64,000 nt of DNA from the NCBI RefSeq assembly GCF_900113065.1, contig NZ_FOOA01000001.1, positions 558,001 to 622,000 on the forward strand. The letters run 5' to 3'. Source of the DNA: Aureimonas phyllosphaerae (GTDB taxonomy: Bacteria; Pseudomonadota; Alphaproteobacteria; Rhizobiales; Rhizobiaceae). The translations under genes were made by a program, and so were the position numbers. Under the pieces are notes generated by a model. That model ran no database searches, was not told the DNA's origin, and saw only the letters and a program-made list of their open reading frames with translations. Shown here piece after piece: positions 24,105 to 33,630 of this stretch. Within the stretch, counting starts at the first letter, position 1. Each line of letters opens with the position of its first letter.

Positions 24105-24256
24105 CAGGGGACATGATGTCCCCTGGCCCCTCCTCATTTGATGAGGTGTCCGAAGATCGAGAGGGCCAGCGGCCCTCCCGATCTTCGGAAAGGTCCCAAA
24201 CGAAAAGAAGGGTTCGGGAATTCCTTCCCGAGCGGGGCTCGGGGCGGCAGCCCCGC
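24105..24256 (+). repeat. Five consecutive inverted repeats between binding-protein and permease genes
   Basis: The spacer carries, in order: a 21-bp dyad with a single central G (24105-24125, arms CAGGGGACAT/ATGTCCCCTG); CCTCAT-TTG-ATGAGG (24132-24146); a 19-bp stem with one mismatch and loop AGC (24149-24189); TCGGGAA-TTCC-TTCCCGA (24214-24231); and GCGGGGCT-N9-AGCCCCGC (24232-24256). In RNA these would give a row of stable stem-loops. Such REP/RIME-like arrays commonly protect upstream mRNA from 3' exonucleases or attenuate transcription, allowing more binding protein than permease. Not followed by a T run. Confidence 0.8.
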
Positions 24257-24304
24257 CACATCCACGCGGCCCCACGCTGCAACGTTCCCACCCACGGAGG
24301 CCGC

Positions 24305-25189
24305 ATGGCAGCGACCGATCGCACGGGGCTTGCGCCCTATCTCCAGGCGGCGCCGCTGGCGCTAGTGTTCCTGTTGTTTCTGGTGGTGCCGCTCGCCTTC
24401 ATCGTGATGGTGAGCTTCTGGACCTACGACAACTACCAGATCCAGCCGGCCTTCACGCTGCAGAACTATGCCGACGTCTTCGACCGCTGCATCACGCGGC
24501 TACCGGTGCTCTGCACGACCTTCCGCACCTATCTGTCGACGCTCGGCTTCGCGCTCCGGGTCTGGGTGCTGACGCTCGGGATCGGCTTCACGATCGCCTA
24601 TTTTCTCGCCTTCGAGGTGCGCTCGAAGGCGGTGCAGTCGATGCTGTTCCTGGTCTGCACGATCCCGTTCTGGACCTCCAACGTCATCCGCATGATCTCG
24701 TGGATCCCGCTCCTCGGCCGCGAGGGTCTGGTGAACCGGACCCTGATGGGCATCGGGGCGATCGACCAGCCGATCGACTGGCTCTTGTATTCCTCCTTCT
24801 CGGTGACGCTGACCTTCGTCCACCTCTTCACCTTCTTCATGGTGGTGCCGATCTACAATTCGATGCTGCGCATCGACCGCTCGCTGATCGAGGCGGCACG
24901 GGATGCCGGTGCCTCCGGCTGGCAGATCCTGTGGAACGTCATCGTGCCGCTGTCGAAGACCGGCATCGCCATCGGCTCGATCTTCGTCCTCACCATCGTC
25001 ATGGGCGACTTCGTGACCGTCGGCCTGATGGGCGGCCAGCAGATCGCCTCGGTCGGCAAGACGATCCAGACGGAGATCAGCTACCTCCAGTTCCCGATCG
25101 CCGCCGCCAACGCCGTCGTGCTGCTCGCCACCGTCCTCCTCATCGTCTTCGCGCTCCTGCGCGTCGTCGACATCCGCAAGGAGCTATAG
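24305..25189 (+). CDS. ABC importer permease 1 (PotB-like)
   Basis: A 294-aa inner-membrane permease with about six transmembrane helices. The EAA coupling loop is EAARDAGASGWQILWNVIVPLS. The start at 24305 has GGAGG eight bases upstream; the frame is open further upstream only through the hairpin array. It ends with RVVDIRKEL, and its stop codon lies at the outer edge of the 163-bp palindrome that separates it from the second permease. It partners the second permease and the ATPase of this operon. Confidence 0.92.
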   Translation: MAATDRTGLAPYLQAAPLALVFLLFLVVPLAFIVMVSFWTYDNYQIQPAFTLQNYADVFDRCITRLPVLCTTFRTYLSTLGFALRVWVLTLGIGFTIAYFLAFEVRSKAVQSMLFLVCTIPFWTSNVIRMISWIPLLGREGLVNRTLMGIGAIDQPIDWLLYSSFSVTLTFVHLFTFFMVVPIYNSMLRIDRSLIEAARDAGASGWQILWNVIVPLSKTGIAIGSIFVLTIVMGDFVTVGLMGGQQIASVGKTIQTEISYLQFPIAAANAVVLLATVLLIVFALLRVVDIRKEL

Positions 25190-25350
25190 AGTGTCCTTCG
25201 ACGATGCGGGGGTCGGCAGGCCGGTCCTGCTTCCCCTCCGCAGCGTCCCGGATGCTCGACGATGCCGCCGGCATCGACTGCGCTCCGCTCCTCGCGGCCG
25301 GGGAAGCATCCCTCGCCCCGCCTCCGCCCCGCATCATCGAAGGACACTCT
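25188..25350 (+). repeat. 163-bp near-complete palindrome between the two permease genes
   Basis: Outer arms of 24 bp (25188-25211 and 25327-25350) match with one difference. Inside them TGCTTCCCC (25228-25236) pairs with GGGGAAGCA (25300-25308), and at the centre CGATGCCG-C-CGGCATCG (25260-25276) pairs with itself. The arms on each side are 80 and 82 nt, so the whole element folds concentrically. The left arm begins within the stop codon of permease 1; the right arm contains AAGGA, the only ribosome binding site for the GTG start of permease 2 at 25354. It looks like a palindromic mobile repeat (RIME/MITE-like) or a translational switch; no target duplication is evident. Confidence 0.85.
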
Positions 25351-25353
25351 GAC

Positions 25354-26238
25354 GTGTCGGAAAAACGCTCCCGCGCCTTCTGGCCGCTCGCGATCTTCTT
25401 CTCACTCTTCGTCCTGTTCCTCTACGGGCCGACGCTGACCGTCCTCGTCCTCTCCTTCCAGGGGCCGCAGGGCGGGTTGACGTTCCCGATGAACGGGTTC
25501 TCGACCCACTGGTTCGGCGTGCTGTGGCAGGGGCTCGGCGTCGTCGACGTCTGGGCCGCGTTCGGACGCTCGTTCCGGCTGGGCCTCGTGGTGACCGTCC
25601 TGACGGTCGTCATCTCGGTGCTGGCGGGCCTCGCCTTCCGGCGGCGGTTCCGAGGCTCGACGCTCCTGTTCTACACGGCGATCGCAAGCCTCATCCTGCC
25701 GTCGATCGCGGTCTCGCTCGGCATCGCGCTGGAGTTTCGCATCTTCGACGACGTCGTGAAAGCCTACGGCCTCGGCGGCGATGGCTACCAGTCGGCGATG
25801 GGCCTCTTCACCTCGGCGCTCGGCGCTCACCTCACCTGGACCCTGCCCTTCGGCATGCTCGTGATGTTCGCCGTCTTCAACCGCTTCGACCCCGCCTACG
25901 AGGAAGCCGCCCGCGATCTCGGCGCAACGCCATGGCAGACCTTCCGCCATGTCGTCCTGCCGATCATCGCACCCTATCTCGTCGGCGTGGCGCTCTTCGG
26001 CTTCACCCTGTCGTGGGACGAGATCGCCCGTACCTCCCAGGCGATCGGCGGCCCGAATACGCTGCCACTGGAACTCCAAGGCCTGACGACGACGGTCACC
26101 ACCCCGGCGATCTACGCGCTCGGCACGCTGACGACGGCAGTGTCCTTCCTCGTCATTGCCCTCACGCTCGGCACCGGCTTGTTCCTTCGTGCGCGTCGCA
26201 TGCGCGGCGCCTCCGACGCCGGCAAGGGTACGCTCTGA
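25354..26238 (+). CDS. ABC importer permease 2 (PotC-like)
   Basis: A 294-aa permease with about six membrane helices and the coupling loop EEAARDLGATPWQTFRHVVLPIIAPYL. The start is taken as GTG at 25354 (MSEKRSRAFWPLAIFF), because AAGGA lies 9-10 nt upstream and the in-frame sequence before it is the palindromic spacer. The ribosome binding site sits inside the right arm of that palindrome, so translation may depend on unfolding. It pairs with permease 1. Confidence 0.9.
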   Translation: MSEKRSRAFWPLAIFFSLFVLFLYGPTLTVLVLSFQGPQGGLTFPMNGFSTHWFGVLWQGLGVVDVWAAFGRSFRLGLVVTVLTVVISVLAGLAFRRRFRGSTLLFYTAIASLILPSIAVSLGIALEFRIFDDVVKAYGLGGDGYQSAMGLFTSALGAHLTWTLPFGMLVMFAVFNRFDPAYEEAARDLGATPWQTFRHVVLPIIAPYLVGVALFGFTLSWDEIARTSQAIGGPNTLPLELQGLTTTVTTPAIYALGTLTTAVSFLVIALTLGTGLFLRARRMRGASDAGKGTL

Positions 26239-26246
26239 AAGCCGCC

Positions 26247-26897
26247 ATGCGCATCCTTTTCATCAATCCCAACGCCACCGTCTCGATGACGCACAAGATC
26301 GGGGCGGCGGCCCGGGCCGCGGCCTCGCCCGGCACGTTCATCCTCTCCGCCACCAACCATGCCGGTCCGGCGTCGATCCAAGGACCGGCTGATGGCGAGG
26401 CGGCCGAGCCCGGCCTCCTCGCGTTGATCGCGGAGCGGGACGCGGACGCCGATGCCTTCGTGATCGCCTGCTTCGACGACACGGGATTGGAGACGGCGAG
26501 AACGCTCACGGGCAAGCCGGTCATCGGGATCGGCGAGGCCGCCATGCGGGCCGCCGCCGACGGGAATCGCGCGTTCAGCGTGGTGACGACGCTGTCGGTC
26601 TCGATTCCGGTGATCGAGGAGAACGTGCGGGCCTATGGGCTCGGCAGCCTCTGCCGGCGGGTGCGCGCCTCCGAGGTGCCGGTGCTGGCTCTGGAAGAGC
26701 CCGGCAGCGCCGCACGCGAGACGGTGGCGGCCGAGATCGCGGCGGCGCTCGGCGAGGACCAGCCCGGTGCCGTCGTCCTCGGCTGCGCCGGCATGGCCGA
26801 TCTCGCCGAGACGTTCGCCGCCCGGTTCGGCGTGCCCGTGTTCGACGGTGTGGTCTGCGCGGTCAAGGCGCTGGAAGCGCAGTCGCGAGATGCCTGA
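26247..26897 (+). CDS. Asp/Glu/hydantoin racemase family protein
   Basis: A 216-aa protein of the HyuE/aspartate racemase family. The two catalytic Cys regions are AFVIACFDDTGL and AVVLGCAGMADL, and the N-terminus MRILFINPNATVSMT is typical of hydantoin/allantoin racemases. It starts 8 bp after permease 2 and ends the importer operon. It suggests that the imported compound is a chiral nitrogen compound such as a hydantoin, allantoin-like ureide or amino-acid derivative, an inference from context. Confidence 0.88.
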   Translation: MRILFINPNATVSMTHKIGAAARAAASPGTFILSATNHAGPASIQGPADGEAAEPGLLALIAERDADADAFVIACFDDTGLETARTLTGKPVIGIGEAAMRAAADGNRAFSVVTTLSVSIPVIEENVRAYGLGSLCRRVRASEVPVLALEEPGSAARETVAAEIAAALGEDQPGAVVLGCAGMADLAETFAARFGVPVFDGVVCAVKALEAQSRDA

Positions 26898-27061
26898 CCT
26901 TGGTCCGGAGCCCTCCGGCTGCTGCTGAAGGATGGGTCAGGCGGCAGTTGCGAAGAAGCGGCTCCGACGGCGGGCGCGCGGATCGACGAAGACATCCTCG
27001 GAACCCGTTGCCAACGCAGTAACCATGGGTTGCCGCGGTTTTCGGCATCTCCCTCTCGAAT

Positions 27062-27077
27062 TTGTCCATTTGGTCAG
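27062..27077 (+). promoter_or_regulatory. RutR operator candidate
   Basis: TTGTCCATTTGGTCAG matches the known E. coli RutR site TTGACCANNTGGTCAA at 12 of 14 defined positions and keeps the dyad. It lies 91 bp upstream of the sigma-54 -24 element and 140 bp before rutA, and a rutR gene closes this cluster. The rest of the 319-bp gap (26898-27216) has no gene. A short CCGGA-N4-TCCGG hairpin at 26905-26918 follows the racemase stop. I do not see a clear NtrC site. Confidence 0.75.
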
Positions 27078-27152
27078 TTTTCCCGGCCACCCTCGGACAC
27101 CTGGCTATCGCCTTTCCTTACAAGCCATTGCAATCAATTATGAAAATGTCTC

Positions 27153-27168
27153 TGGCACGCGTCTTGCT
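27153..27168 (+). promoter_or_regulatory. Sigma-54 (-24/-12) promoter of the rut operon
   Basis: TGGCACGCGTCTTGCT matches the sigma-54 consensus TGGCACG-N4-TTGCW at every defined base, with the GG (27154-27155) and GC (27166-27167) dinucleotides in the right spacing. Transcription would start near 27178, about 40 nt ahead of rutA. The E. coli rut operon is known to be sigma-54/NtrC dependent, so nitrogen-limitation control is likely here too. Confidence 0.85.
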
Positions 27169-27216
27169 GTGCATTCGGTGCGGTGCTGATGCCGCATTGC
27201 TGGAGCAAGAGGACGG

Positions 27217-28304
<1,088 letters not shown>

Positions 28305-28308
<4 letters not shown>

Positions 28309-29048
28309 GCGCGCTTCCCGCTGCCGGACACGTGCCCCGGCCGCAGACGCGCGAGAGCGTCACCCTGCCCGCCCGCCCGGAGCCGCTGTCGCTGAAGCTC
28401 CACGAGACCGCAGTCGTCGTGGTCGACATGCAGAACGCCTATGCGACGCCCGGCGGCTACGTGGACCTCGCCGGCTTTGACATCTCCGGCGCCGCCGGCA
28501 CGATCGGAGCGATCGGCAGGGCGCTCTCGGCGGCGCGCGACGCCGGCGTCCTCGTGGTCTATCTTCAGAACGGCTGGGACAAGGACTACCTGGACGCCGG
28601 CGGTCCCGGCTCGCCGAACTGGCACAAGTCGAACGCTTTGAAAACCATGCGCCGCCGGCCGGAACTTGCCGGCACGCTGCTGGCCAAGGGCACCTGGGAC
28701 TACGCGATCGTCGACGCGCTCCAGCCGCGCCCAGGCGACCTTCTGGTGCCGAAGACGCGCTACAGTGGCTTCTTCAACTCGACCCTCGACAGCACCTTGC
28801 GTGCGCGCGGCATCCGCAATCTCGTCTTCGTCGGCATCGCCACCAATGTCTGCGTGGAGAGCACGCTGCGCGACGCCTTCCACCTCGAATATTTCGCGGT
28901 GATGCTGGAGGACGCCACGCATCAGCTCGGTCCCGCCTTCATTCAGGAGGCGGCGGCCTACAATGTCGAGACCTTCTTCGGCTGGGTCTCGACGGTCGCC
29001 GACTTCTGCGGCGCCGTCTCGCAAGCCGCCCCCTCCCCCTCGATCTGA
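28305..29048 (+). CDS. rutB: Ureidoacrylate amidohydrolase RutB
   Basis: A 247-aa isochorismatase-like (cysteine hydrolase) protein. The triad regions are [15 protein letters not shown] (Asp), [16 protein letters not shown] (Lys) and [15 protein letters not shown] (Cys). RutB releases carbamate from ureidoacrylate, giving aminoacrylate. The start overlaps the rutA stop (ATGA), showing translational coupling. Length matches known RutB proteins. Confidence 0.95.
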
Positions 29049-29061
29049 TCCAGGAGCCGGC

Positions 29062-29451
29062 ATGCCGAAATCCATCGTCGTCCCCGAGGGCACGTCGAAG
29101 CCGATCGCCCCGTTCTCGCCCGGCACATTGGCCGACGGGATCGTCTACGTCTCGGGAACGCTCCCCTTCGACGCCAACAACGACGTCGTGCATGTCGGCG
29201 ACGCCGGGGCCCAGACGCGCCATGTCCTCGAAACCATCAAGTCCGTCATCACGACCGCCGGCGGCACGATGGAGGACGTGACCATGAACCACATCTTCAT
29301 CACCGACTGGGCGAACTACGCCGCGGTCAACGCGGTCTATGCCGAGTATTTTCCGGGCGACAAGCCGGCGCGCTACTGCATTCTCTGCGGCCTCGTGAAG
29401 CCCGATGCACTGGTGGAGATCGCCACCGTCGCGCATATCGGCCGCCCATGA
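29062..29451 (+). CDS. rutC: Aminoacrylate deaminase RutC (RidA family)
   Basis: A 129-aa RidA-family protein that speeds hydrolysis of 3-aminoacrylate to malonic semialdehyde. The RutC-specific N-terminus [20 protein letters not shown] is present, with the active-site regions [13 protein letters not shown] and [15 protein letters not shown]. It starts 13 bp after rutB with CAGGAGCC upstream and overlaps rutD by 4 bp. It is distinct from the other RidA protein at 7690-8088. Confidence 0.95.
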   Translation: MPKSIVVPEGTSKPIAPFSPGTLADGIVYVSGTLPFDANNDVVHVGDAGAQTRHVLETIKSVITTAGGTMEDVTMNHIFITDWANYAAVNAVYAEYFPGDKPARYCILCGLVKPDALVEIATVAHIGRP

Positions 29452-30242
29452 CGCTGCATCACGACGTCTTTGGGCGCGCCGACGGCGGCGCGCCGACGCT
29501 CATCCTTTCGTCCGGCCTCGGGGGCTCCGGCGGCTACTGGGCCCCGCAGATCGAGGCGCTGGCGCCGCATTTTCGCGTCGTCACCTACGATCATCGCGGC
29601 ACGAACCGCAGCGGTGGTGCGGGGCAGGACATGATCGCCGCCATGGCCGACGACGTCCTCGAGATGGCCGAGGCGATCGGCGCCGAGCACTTCCACTTCA
29701 TGGGTCACGCGCTGGGCGGCCTGATCGGCCTCGATCTCGCCCTGCGGCCTGCCTCGCCGATCCGGAGCCTCGTCCTTGTCAACGCCTGGGGTCGCGCCGA
29801 TCCCCATTCCGGCCGTTGCTTCGATACGCGGATCACGCTTCTGGAAAGGGCGGGGGTCGAGGCCTTCGTCAACGCCCAGCCGCTGTTCCTCTACCCCGCT
29901 GCCTGGATGGCCGAGAACGCTGCGCGTCTTGAAGCCGAAGTCGCGCACGGGATCGCCCATTTCCAGGGACGCGAGACCGTCCTGTCCCGCATCAAGGCCC
30001 TGCGCGCCTTCGACATGGAAGCCCGGCTCGGCGAGGTCGCGGTGCCGACGCTGGTGGTGGCCGCAAAGGACGATCTCCTCGTCACCTATACGCGCTCCGT
30101 AAATCTCGCGGAACGGATCGGAGGGGCGCGGCTCGCCCTGGCGGACCACGGCGCCCATGCGGTCAACATCACCGAGGCCGCCTGGTTCGATGCGGCCGTC
30201 GTCTCGTTCTTTGCGTCGCTGGAAGGGACACGATCGCCATGA
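29448..30242 (+). CDS. rutD: Alpha/beta hydrolase RutD
   Basis: A 264-aa alpha/beta hydrolase. It has the RutD pattern [34 protein letters not shown] and [14 protein letters not shown], with Ala in place of the nucleophile Ser of the elbow (as in E. coli RutD), so it is not a standard serine hydrolase. It is thought to promote carbamate or aminoacrylate breakdown in the Rut pathway. Both ends overlap neighbours by 4 bp. Confidence 0.93.
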   Translation: MTLHHDVFGRADGGAPTLILSSGLGGSGGYWAPQIEALAPHFRVVTYDHRGTNRSGGAGQDMIAAMADDVLEMAEAIGAEHFHFMGHALGGLIGLDLALRPASPIRSLVLVNAWGRADPHSGRCFDTRITLLERAGVEAFVNAQPLFLYPAAWMAENAARLEAEVAHGIAHFQGRETVLSRIKALRAFDMEARLGEVAVPTLVVAAKDDLLVTYTRSVNLAERIGGARLALADHGAHAVNITEAAWFDAAVVSFFASLEGTRSP

Positions 30243-30757
30243 GTGCCGCCGCAGCATCGCCTGTTCTCCCGAACGACGCCGAACCTGTCGACCGCTCCGC
30301 ATTCCGCGACGCGATGGCACGGCTCGGGGCGGCCGTGACCATTGTGACGACCGACGGGCCCGGCGGGCGCACCGGCTTCGCGGCGACCGCGGTTTGCAGT
30401 GTCACCGACGACCCGCCGACGCTTCTCGTCTGCATCAACCGGGCGTCCTCCGCCTATCAGCCGGTGCGGTGGAACGGCCGGGTCTGCGTCAACGTCCTCG
30501 GCGACGAGCAGGCGGAGGTCAGCCGCGTGTTCGGCGGCCGGACGCCGGCCGACGAGCGCTTTGCTGCCGCATCGTGGCGTTCGAACGCTTCAGGCACGCC
30601 CGAACTTGAGGGCGCTTTGGTCTCGATCGGCTGCGAGATCGAGACGGTCACGGAGGCGGGAACGCATGATGTCCTCTTCTGCCGGGTCGTCTCGATCCGC
30701 TCGCGCGAGGACGGCGGCGCGCTCATTTATTTCGATCGGACCTATCACCGCCTGTGA
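30239..30757 (+). CDS. rutF: Flavin reductase RutF
   Basis: A 172-aa flavin:NAD(P)H reductase-like protein that supplies reduced FMN to RutA. Motifs: FRDAMARLGAAVTIVTTDGPGG, GFAATAVCSVTDDPPTLLVCINR and the C-terminal LIYFDRTYHRL. It is the last gene of the rut operon, as rutE (malonic semialdehyde reductase) and rutG (uracil permease) are absent. It is convergent with rutR, 46 bp apart. Confidence 0.93.
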   Translation: MSAAAASPVLPNDAEPVDRSAFRDAMARLGAAVTIVTTDGPGGRTGFAATAVCSVTDDPPTLLVCINRASSAYQPVRWNGRVCVNVLGDEQAEVSRVFGGRTPADERFAAASWRSNASGTPELEGALVSIGCEIETVTEAGTHDVLFCRVVSIRSREDGGALIYFDRTYHRL

Positions 30758-30803
30758 TCTCGGCCGGATTGGCTGAAGGCTTTCGCAGGTGAGGCGCTCC
30801 CTC

Positions 30804-31457
30804 TCAGCGAGGCCGTACGCCGTCGAGGATGATCGCGAGGACGGACTGGGTGACCGACGAGCGGAAATCGGGGCTCTCCGCCTTGGGACCGAGGATGGCG
30901 CGGATCTGCGCGTCGAAGTCGGCGTAGTGCTGCGTCGTCGCCCAGATCGCGAAGATCAGGTGGACGGGATCGACCGGAGCCAGCCGTCCTTGCGCGATCC
31001 ACGCCCGGATGACGGCCGTCTTCTTCGACACGAGATCGCGCAGCGTCGTCTCGAGGCTGGGCATCATGACCGGCGCGCCGGCGATGATTTCGTTGGCGAA
31101 GAGCCGGGAGGCTTCCGGCCGCTCGGCCGACAGCGCGAGCTTCGCCGTGATGTAGCGGCGAAGCTCCTCCGCCGGATCACCCTCGACCGTCAGTTCCTCC
31201 AGCGGCTGCAGCCAGTCGGCCAGCGTGCGCTCGAGGACGGCCTCGTAGAGATCCTGCTTGCGGCGGTAGTAGTAGAGAAGGTTCGCCTTGGACATGCCGG
31301 CGCGGGCTGCGATCTCGTCCACCGTCGATCCGCGCAGACCGTGGCGGGAGAAGATGTCCAGCGCGGCGTCGAGGATCAGGGCACGCGTCATCGTCTGGAT
31401 GCGGGTCGCCGGCACTGCGGGCGCAGGAACCGGTCGATCTAACTCCTTCTCGGCCAT
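30804..31457 (-). CDS. rutR: Pyrimidine-responsive TetR regulator RutR
   Basis: A 217-aa TetR protein closely resembling RutR: HTH FSRHGLRGSTVDEIAARAG followed by MSKANLLYYYRRKQDLYEAV, then the RutR-type C-terminal domain (SRLFANEIIAGAPVM, PVDPVHLIFAIWATTQHYADF). RutR is released from DNA by uracil or thymine. The start at 31457 has GGGGAAGGGG upstream; an open frame before it lacks homology. It is convergent with rutF and probably acts on the site at 27062-27077. Confidence 0.93.
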   Translation of the reverse strand: MAEKELDRPVPAPAVPATRIQTMTRALILDAALDIFSRHGLRGSTVDEIAARAGMSKANLLYYYRRKQDLYEAVLERTLADWLQPLEELTVEGDPAEELRRYITAKLALSAERPEASRLFANEIIAGAPVMMPSLETTLRDLVSKKTAVIRAWIAQGRLAPVDPVHLIFAIWATTQHYADFDAQIRAILGPKAESPDFRSSVTQSVLAIILDGVRPR

Positions 31458-31641
31458 CCCCTTCCCCCGACGATTGCGACCCACGCTCCCCGAAACGTCC
31501 GTCCCAGTCGTAGAGCGCGTGGCGCCGAAAAGCCAACGGGCGGGCTGTGGATTGTCCCGCGCCTGCCGCAGAAAACGCGAAAGGCGGGCCATGCGCCCGC
31601 CTTCTGCATCTTTCCCTGGGCCCGTCGCTCGGCGAAGCGCG

Positions 31642-33447
31642 TCAGTGCGCCATCATCTCGCTGACGATCTGCGTCGGCGTCAGCGTCGATGGATAATAGG
31701 TCGGCCAGTTCGTGACCTCCTCGAGCAGGGCGGCGCGATCGTTGCCCCAGTAGAGGTGATAGTGGTCGGCCTTCGCCGGTGCGATCCCATGGTCGCTGAA
31801 CTGGATGAACTGCGGGGCATCGGCGTCGCCGTCCATCTTCCGGAAGATGAAGCGGACGCCGCGGTTGCCCTTCTTGTAGGTCAGGGTCTCACGGCCGTCG
31901 GACGCGTATGTCCCCTTCATCGGCTTGCCGTCCCTATAGAAGGTCACGACATCGCCCTCGATCGTGATCCGTTCGACGTCCGTCCGGTAGCCGGTTTCAT
32001 ACTCGGCCTTGTACCCAGCCGCATCCATCGGGCCCTTCTCCGCCTTGTGCTGCCAGACGGGATCGAGCGTGCCGTCCTGGAGGTATGGGTAGACCGACTG
32101 CCAGTCGCCGGCATAGTCCGACAGCGGCCGGTCCTGGATCTGGCTGTCCTCGAAGTAGCCGGCATAGATCTTCGGGTCGCCGTGGGAATGGGCGTGGCCC
32201 GCATGGTCGTGGCCGTCGCCCTCGTGGACGACCCCGCTGCCGCCAACGACGGCGATATTGTAGGGCACCCCCTCGACGGGAACCGTACCAGCCTCTTCCA
32301 GCGTGTCCTTGGCGATGCGGCGGACCAGCCCGGCCTTCGGGTCGCTCATGACGACCTCGTCGCCGGCCATCGCGAGTCGGGGACGCTGATCGTTCCAGTG
32401 GCCGTCCATCGAATAGGGCTCGGTGACCCGGGCACTTTGCGCGATCTTGCCATCGAGGACATCGATCCGGTGCAGGGTGCCGTCCTCGGTCAGCACGTAG
32501 CCGAAGCGGGCGTTGGCGGGGTCGAGCGCGAAGTCGATACGCCGGAACGGAAGTTCGATATGCTGGATATGCGGCTCGCCCGCAGGATCGACCACGAGGA
32601 GGCCCTTGGCGCCAAAGTTGCCGAGGAAGACCTGCAGGCTCTTCGAGCCGAGCAGCGTTCCCGTGCTCTCGCCGGCCGGAAGATCGGCGGGGTAAGGCAG
32701 CATCCGGAACTCGGGGCCCTCCTTCCCGGCCGTCACCGTCAGGATGCCTTCGTCGCAGCCCGTCGCGAGATAGGCGCCGGAGAAGGCCTCGCCGTGGATC
32801 CCGGTGCAGGGCTGCATCTCGCCGACGGGCATCCCGTCCGCTTCGACCTGCCGAAGGCCGAGGCGCTTAGGAGCAGCACTGCCCTCGACGGATGCGTCGG
32901 ACGCGACCGTCGTCACCCAGGCCTTTCCGATCGGCGCGGCATAGCCGTGGTGAGCAAGTCCCTGCGCAAGCCGGGTCGCCTCCAACCTGCCCTCTCCGAG
33001 CGCATGCGCGTCGAGAACCTCGGCATAGCCCCCTCGATCGAAGTTGATGACGACCTTGCCGCCGTGGTCGATCAGGTGGAACGGGCGGGGTCCGGTGAGC
33101 GCCTCGCGCACGGCGGCCGGCTCGGCGATCGATATGTCCGAGTGGTCGCCATGGGAGTGAAGGGAAATGCCGCTGCGGATGATGTCGACCCTGTCGTCTT
33201 CGGACTGGACGACAACGACCGCCGAGCCGTTGTCGACGCCGTAGAGTCTAGCTTGACCGGTCGTCTCGAACGACCAGCGCTTGGCTGGATCGCCAAGGTC
33301 GAAGGCCGTGACCTTGGGAGCGTCGTGGTCGCCCACGAACACGCGGTAAAGCGTCGTCGCCTTACGTTCCCGTGCGGCGTCTTCCGCCATGGCGCCCGAC
33401 CACGGAACCAGTATGAGGCCTGTGGCGCAGGCAAGTTGGCGCAGCAT
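31642..33447 (-). CDS. Fusion of AztD-type zinc chaperone and ZinT domain
   Basis: A 601-aa periplasmic protein. Residues about 1-21 are a signal peptide (ending GAMAED). Residues about 25-400 form a beta-propeller like AztD, the chaperone that hands zinc to the AztC binding protein. Then comes a His-rich linker (HEGDGHDHAGHAHSHGD, about 405-425). The last 176 residues are a complete ZinT/YodA domain (YAGYFEDSQIQDRPLSDYAG, DHGIAPAKADHYHLYWG with the zinc His residues). AztD and ZinT are normally separate proteins. The start at 33447 is chosen because GGAG lies 6 nt upstream; 33459 is the alternative. No aztABC genes adjoin it. Confidence 0.88.
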   Translation of the reverse strand: MLRQLACATGLILVPWSGAMAEDAARERKATTLYRVFVGDHDAPKVTAFDLGDPAKRWSFETTGQARLYGVDNGSAVVVVQSEDDRVDIIRSGISLHSHGDHSDISIAEPAAVREALTGPRPFHLIDHGGKVVINFDRGGYAEVLDAHALGEGRLEATRLAQGLAHHGYAAPIGKAWVTTVASDASVEGSAAPKRLGLRQVEADGMPVGEMQPCTGIHGEAFSGAYLATGCDEGILTVTAGKEGPEFRMLPYPADLPAGESTGTLLGSKSLQVFLGNFGAKGLLVVDPAGEPHIQHIELPFRRIDFALDPANARFGYVLTEDGTLHRIDVLDGKIAQSARVTEPYSMDGHWNDQRPRLAMAGDEVVMSDPKAGLVRRIAKDTLEEAGTVPVEGVPYNIAVVGGSGVVHEGDGHDHAGHAHSHGDPKIYAGYFEDSQIQDRPLSDYAGDWQSVYPYLQDGTLDPVWQHKAEKGPMDAAGYKAEYETGYRTDVERITIEGDVVTFYRDGKPMKGTYASDGRETLTYKKGNRGVRFIFRKMDGDADAPQFIQFSDHGIAPAKADHYHLYWGNDRAALLEEVTNWPTYYPSTLTPTQIVSEMMAH

Positions 33448-33487
33448 CGTCGTCTCCATGCAGCGAGGCTCGAAATCGCCTCAGTTT

Positions 33488-33500
33488 GTAATGTTATTAC
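33488..33500 (-). promoter_or_regulatory. Zur-like operator upstream of aztD-zinT
   Basis: GTAATGTTATTAC is a 13-bp AT-rich dyad (GTAAT-GTT-ATTAC), 41 bp upstream of the fusion gene. It resembles the bacterial Zur core TGTTATNNNATAACA (here TGTAATGTTATTACG). An overlapping dyad GTTA-N5-TAAC (33493-33505) extends it. Zinc-starvation induction would fit the gene product. Confidence 0.6.
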
Positions 33501-33630
33501 GTAACGATCTAGAGCTGCGCAAGGGGGCTCGCCTATGGGCAATTTCTCGACGCGGCGCACTCCGCGCTTGCGCTGCGGCAAACGGGATGGTTTGAGGCAG
33601 CACCTTCCCCTGCCGACCTGGAATTTTCGC

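Noticed and set aside
25188-25350. Insertion sequence or MITE with target duplication between the permeases
   Set aside because: Long terminal inverted repeats are present but I see no flanking direct repeat and no transposase, so I report the palindrome without calling it a mobile element.
26934-27189. 85-residue ORF between the racemase and rutA
   Set aside because: No ribosome binding site or family resemblance, and it covers the RutR-type operator and sigma-54 promoter.
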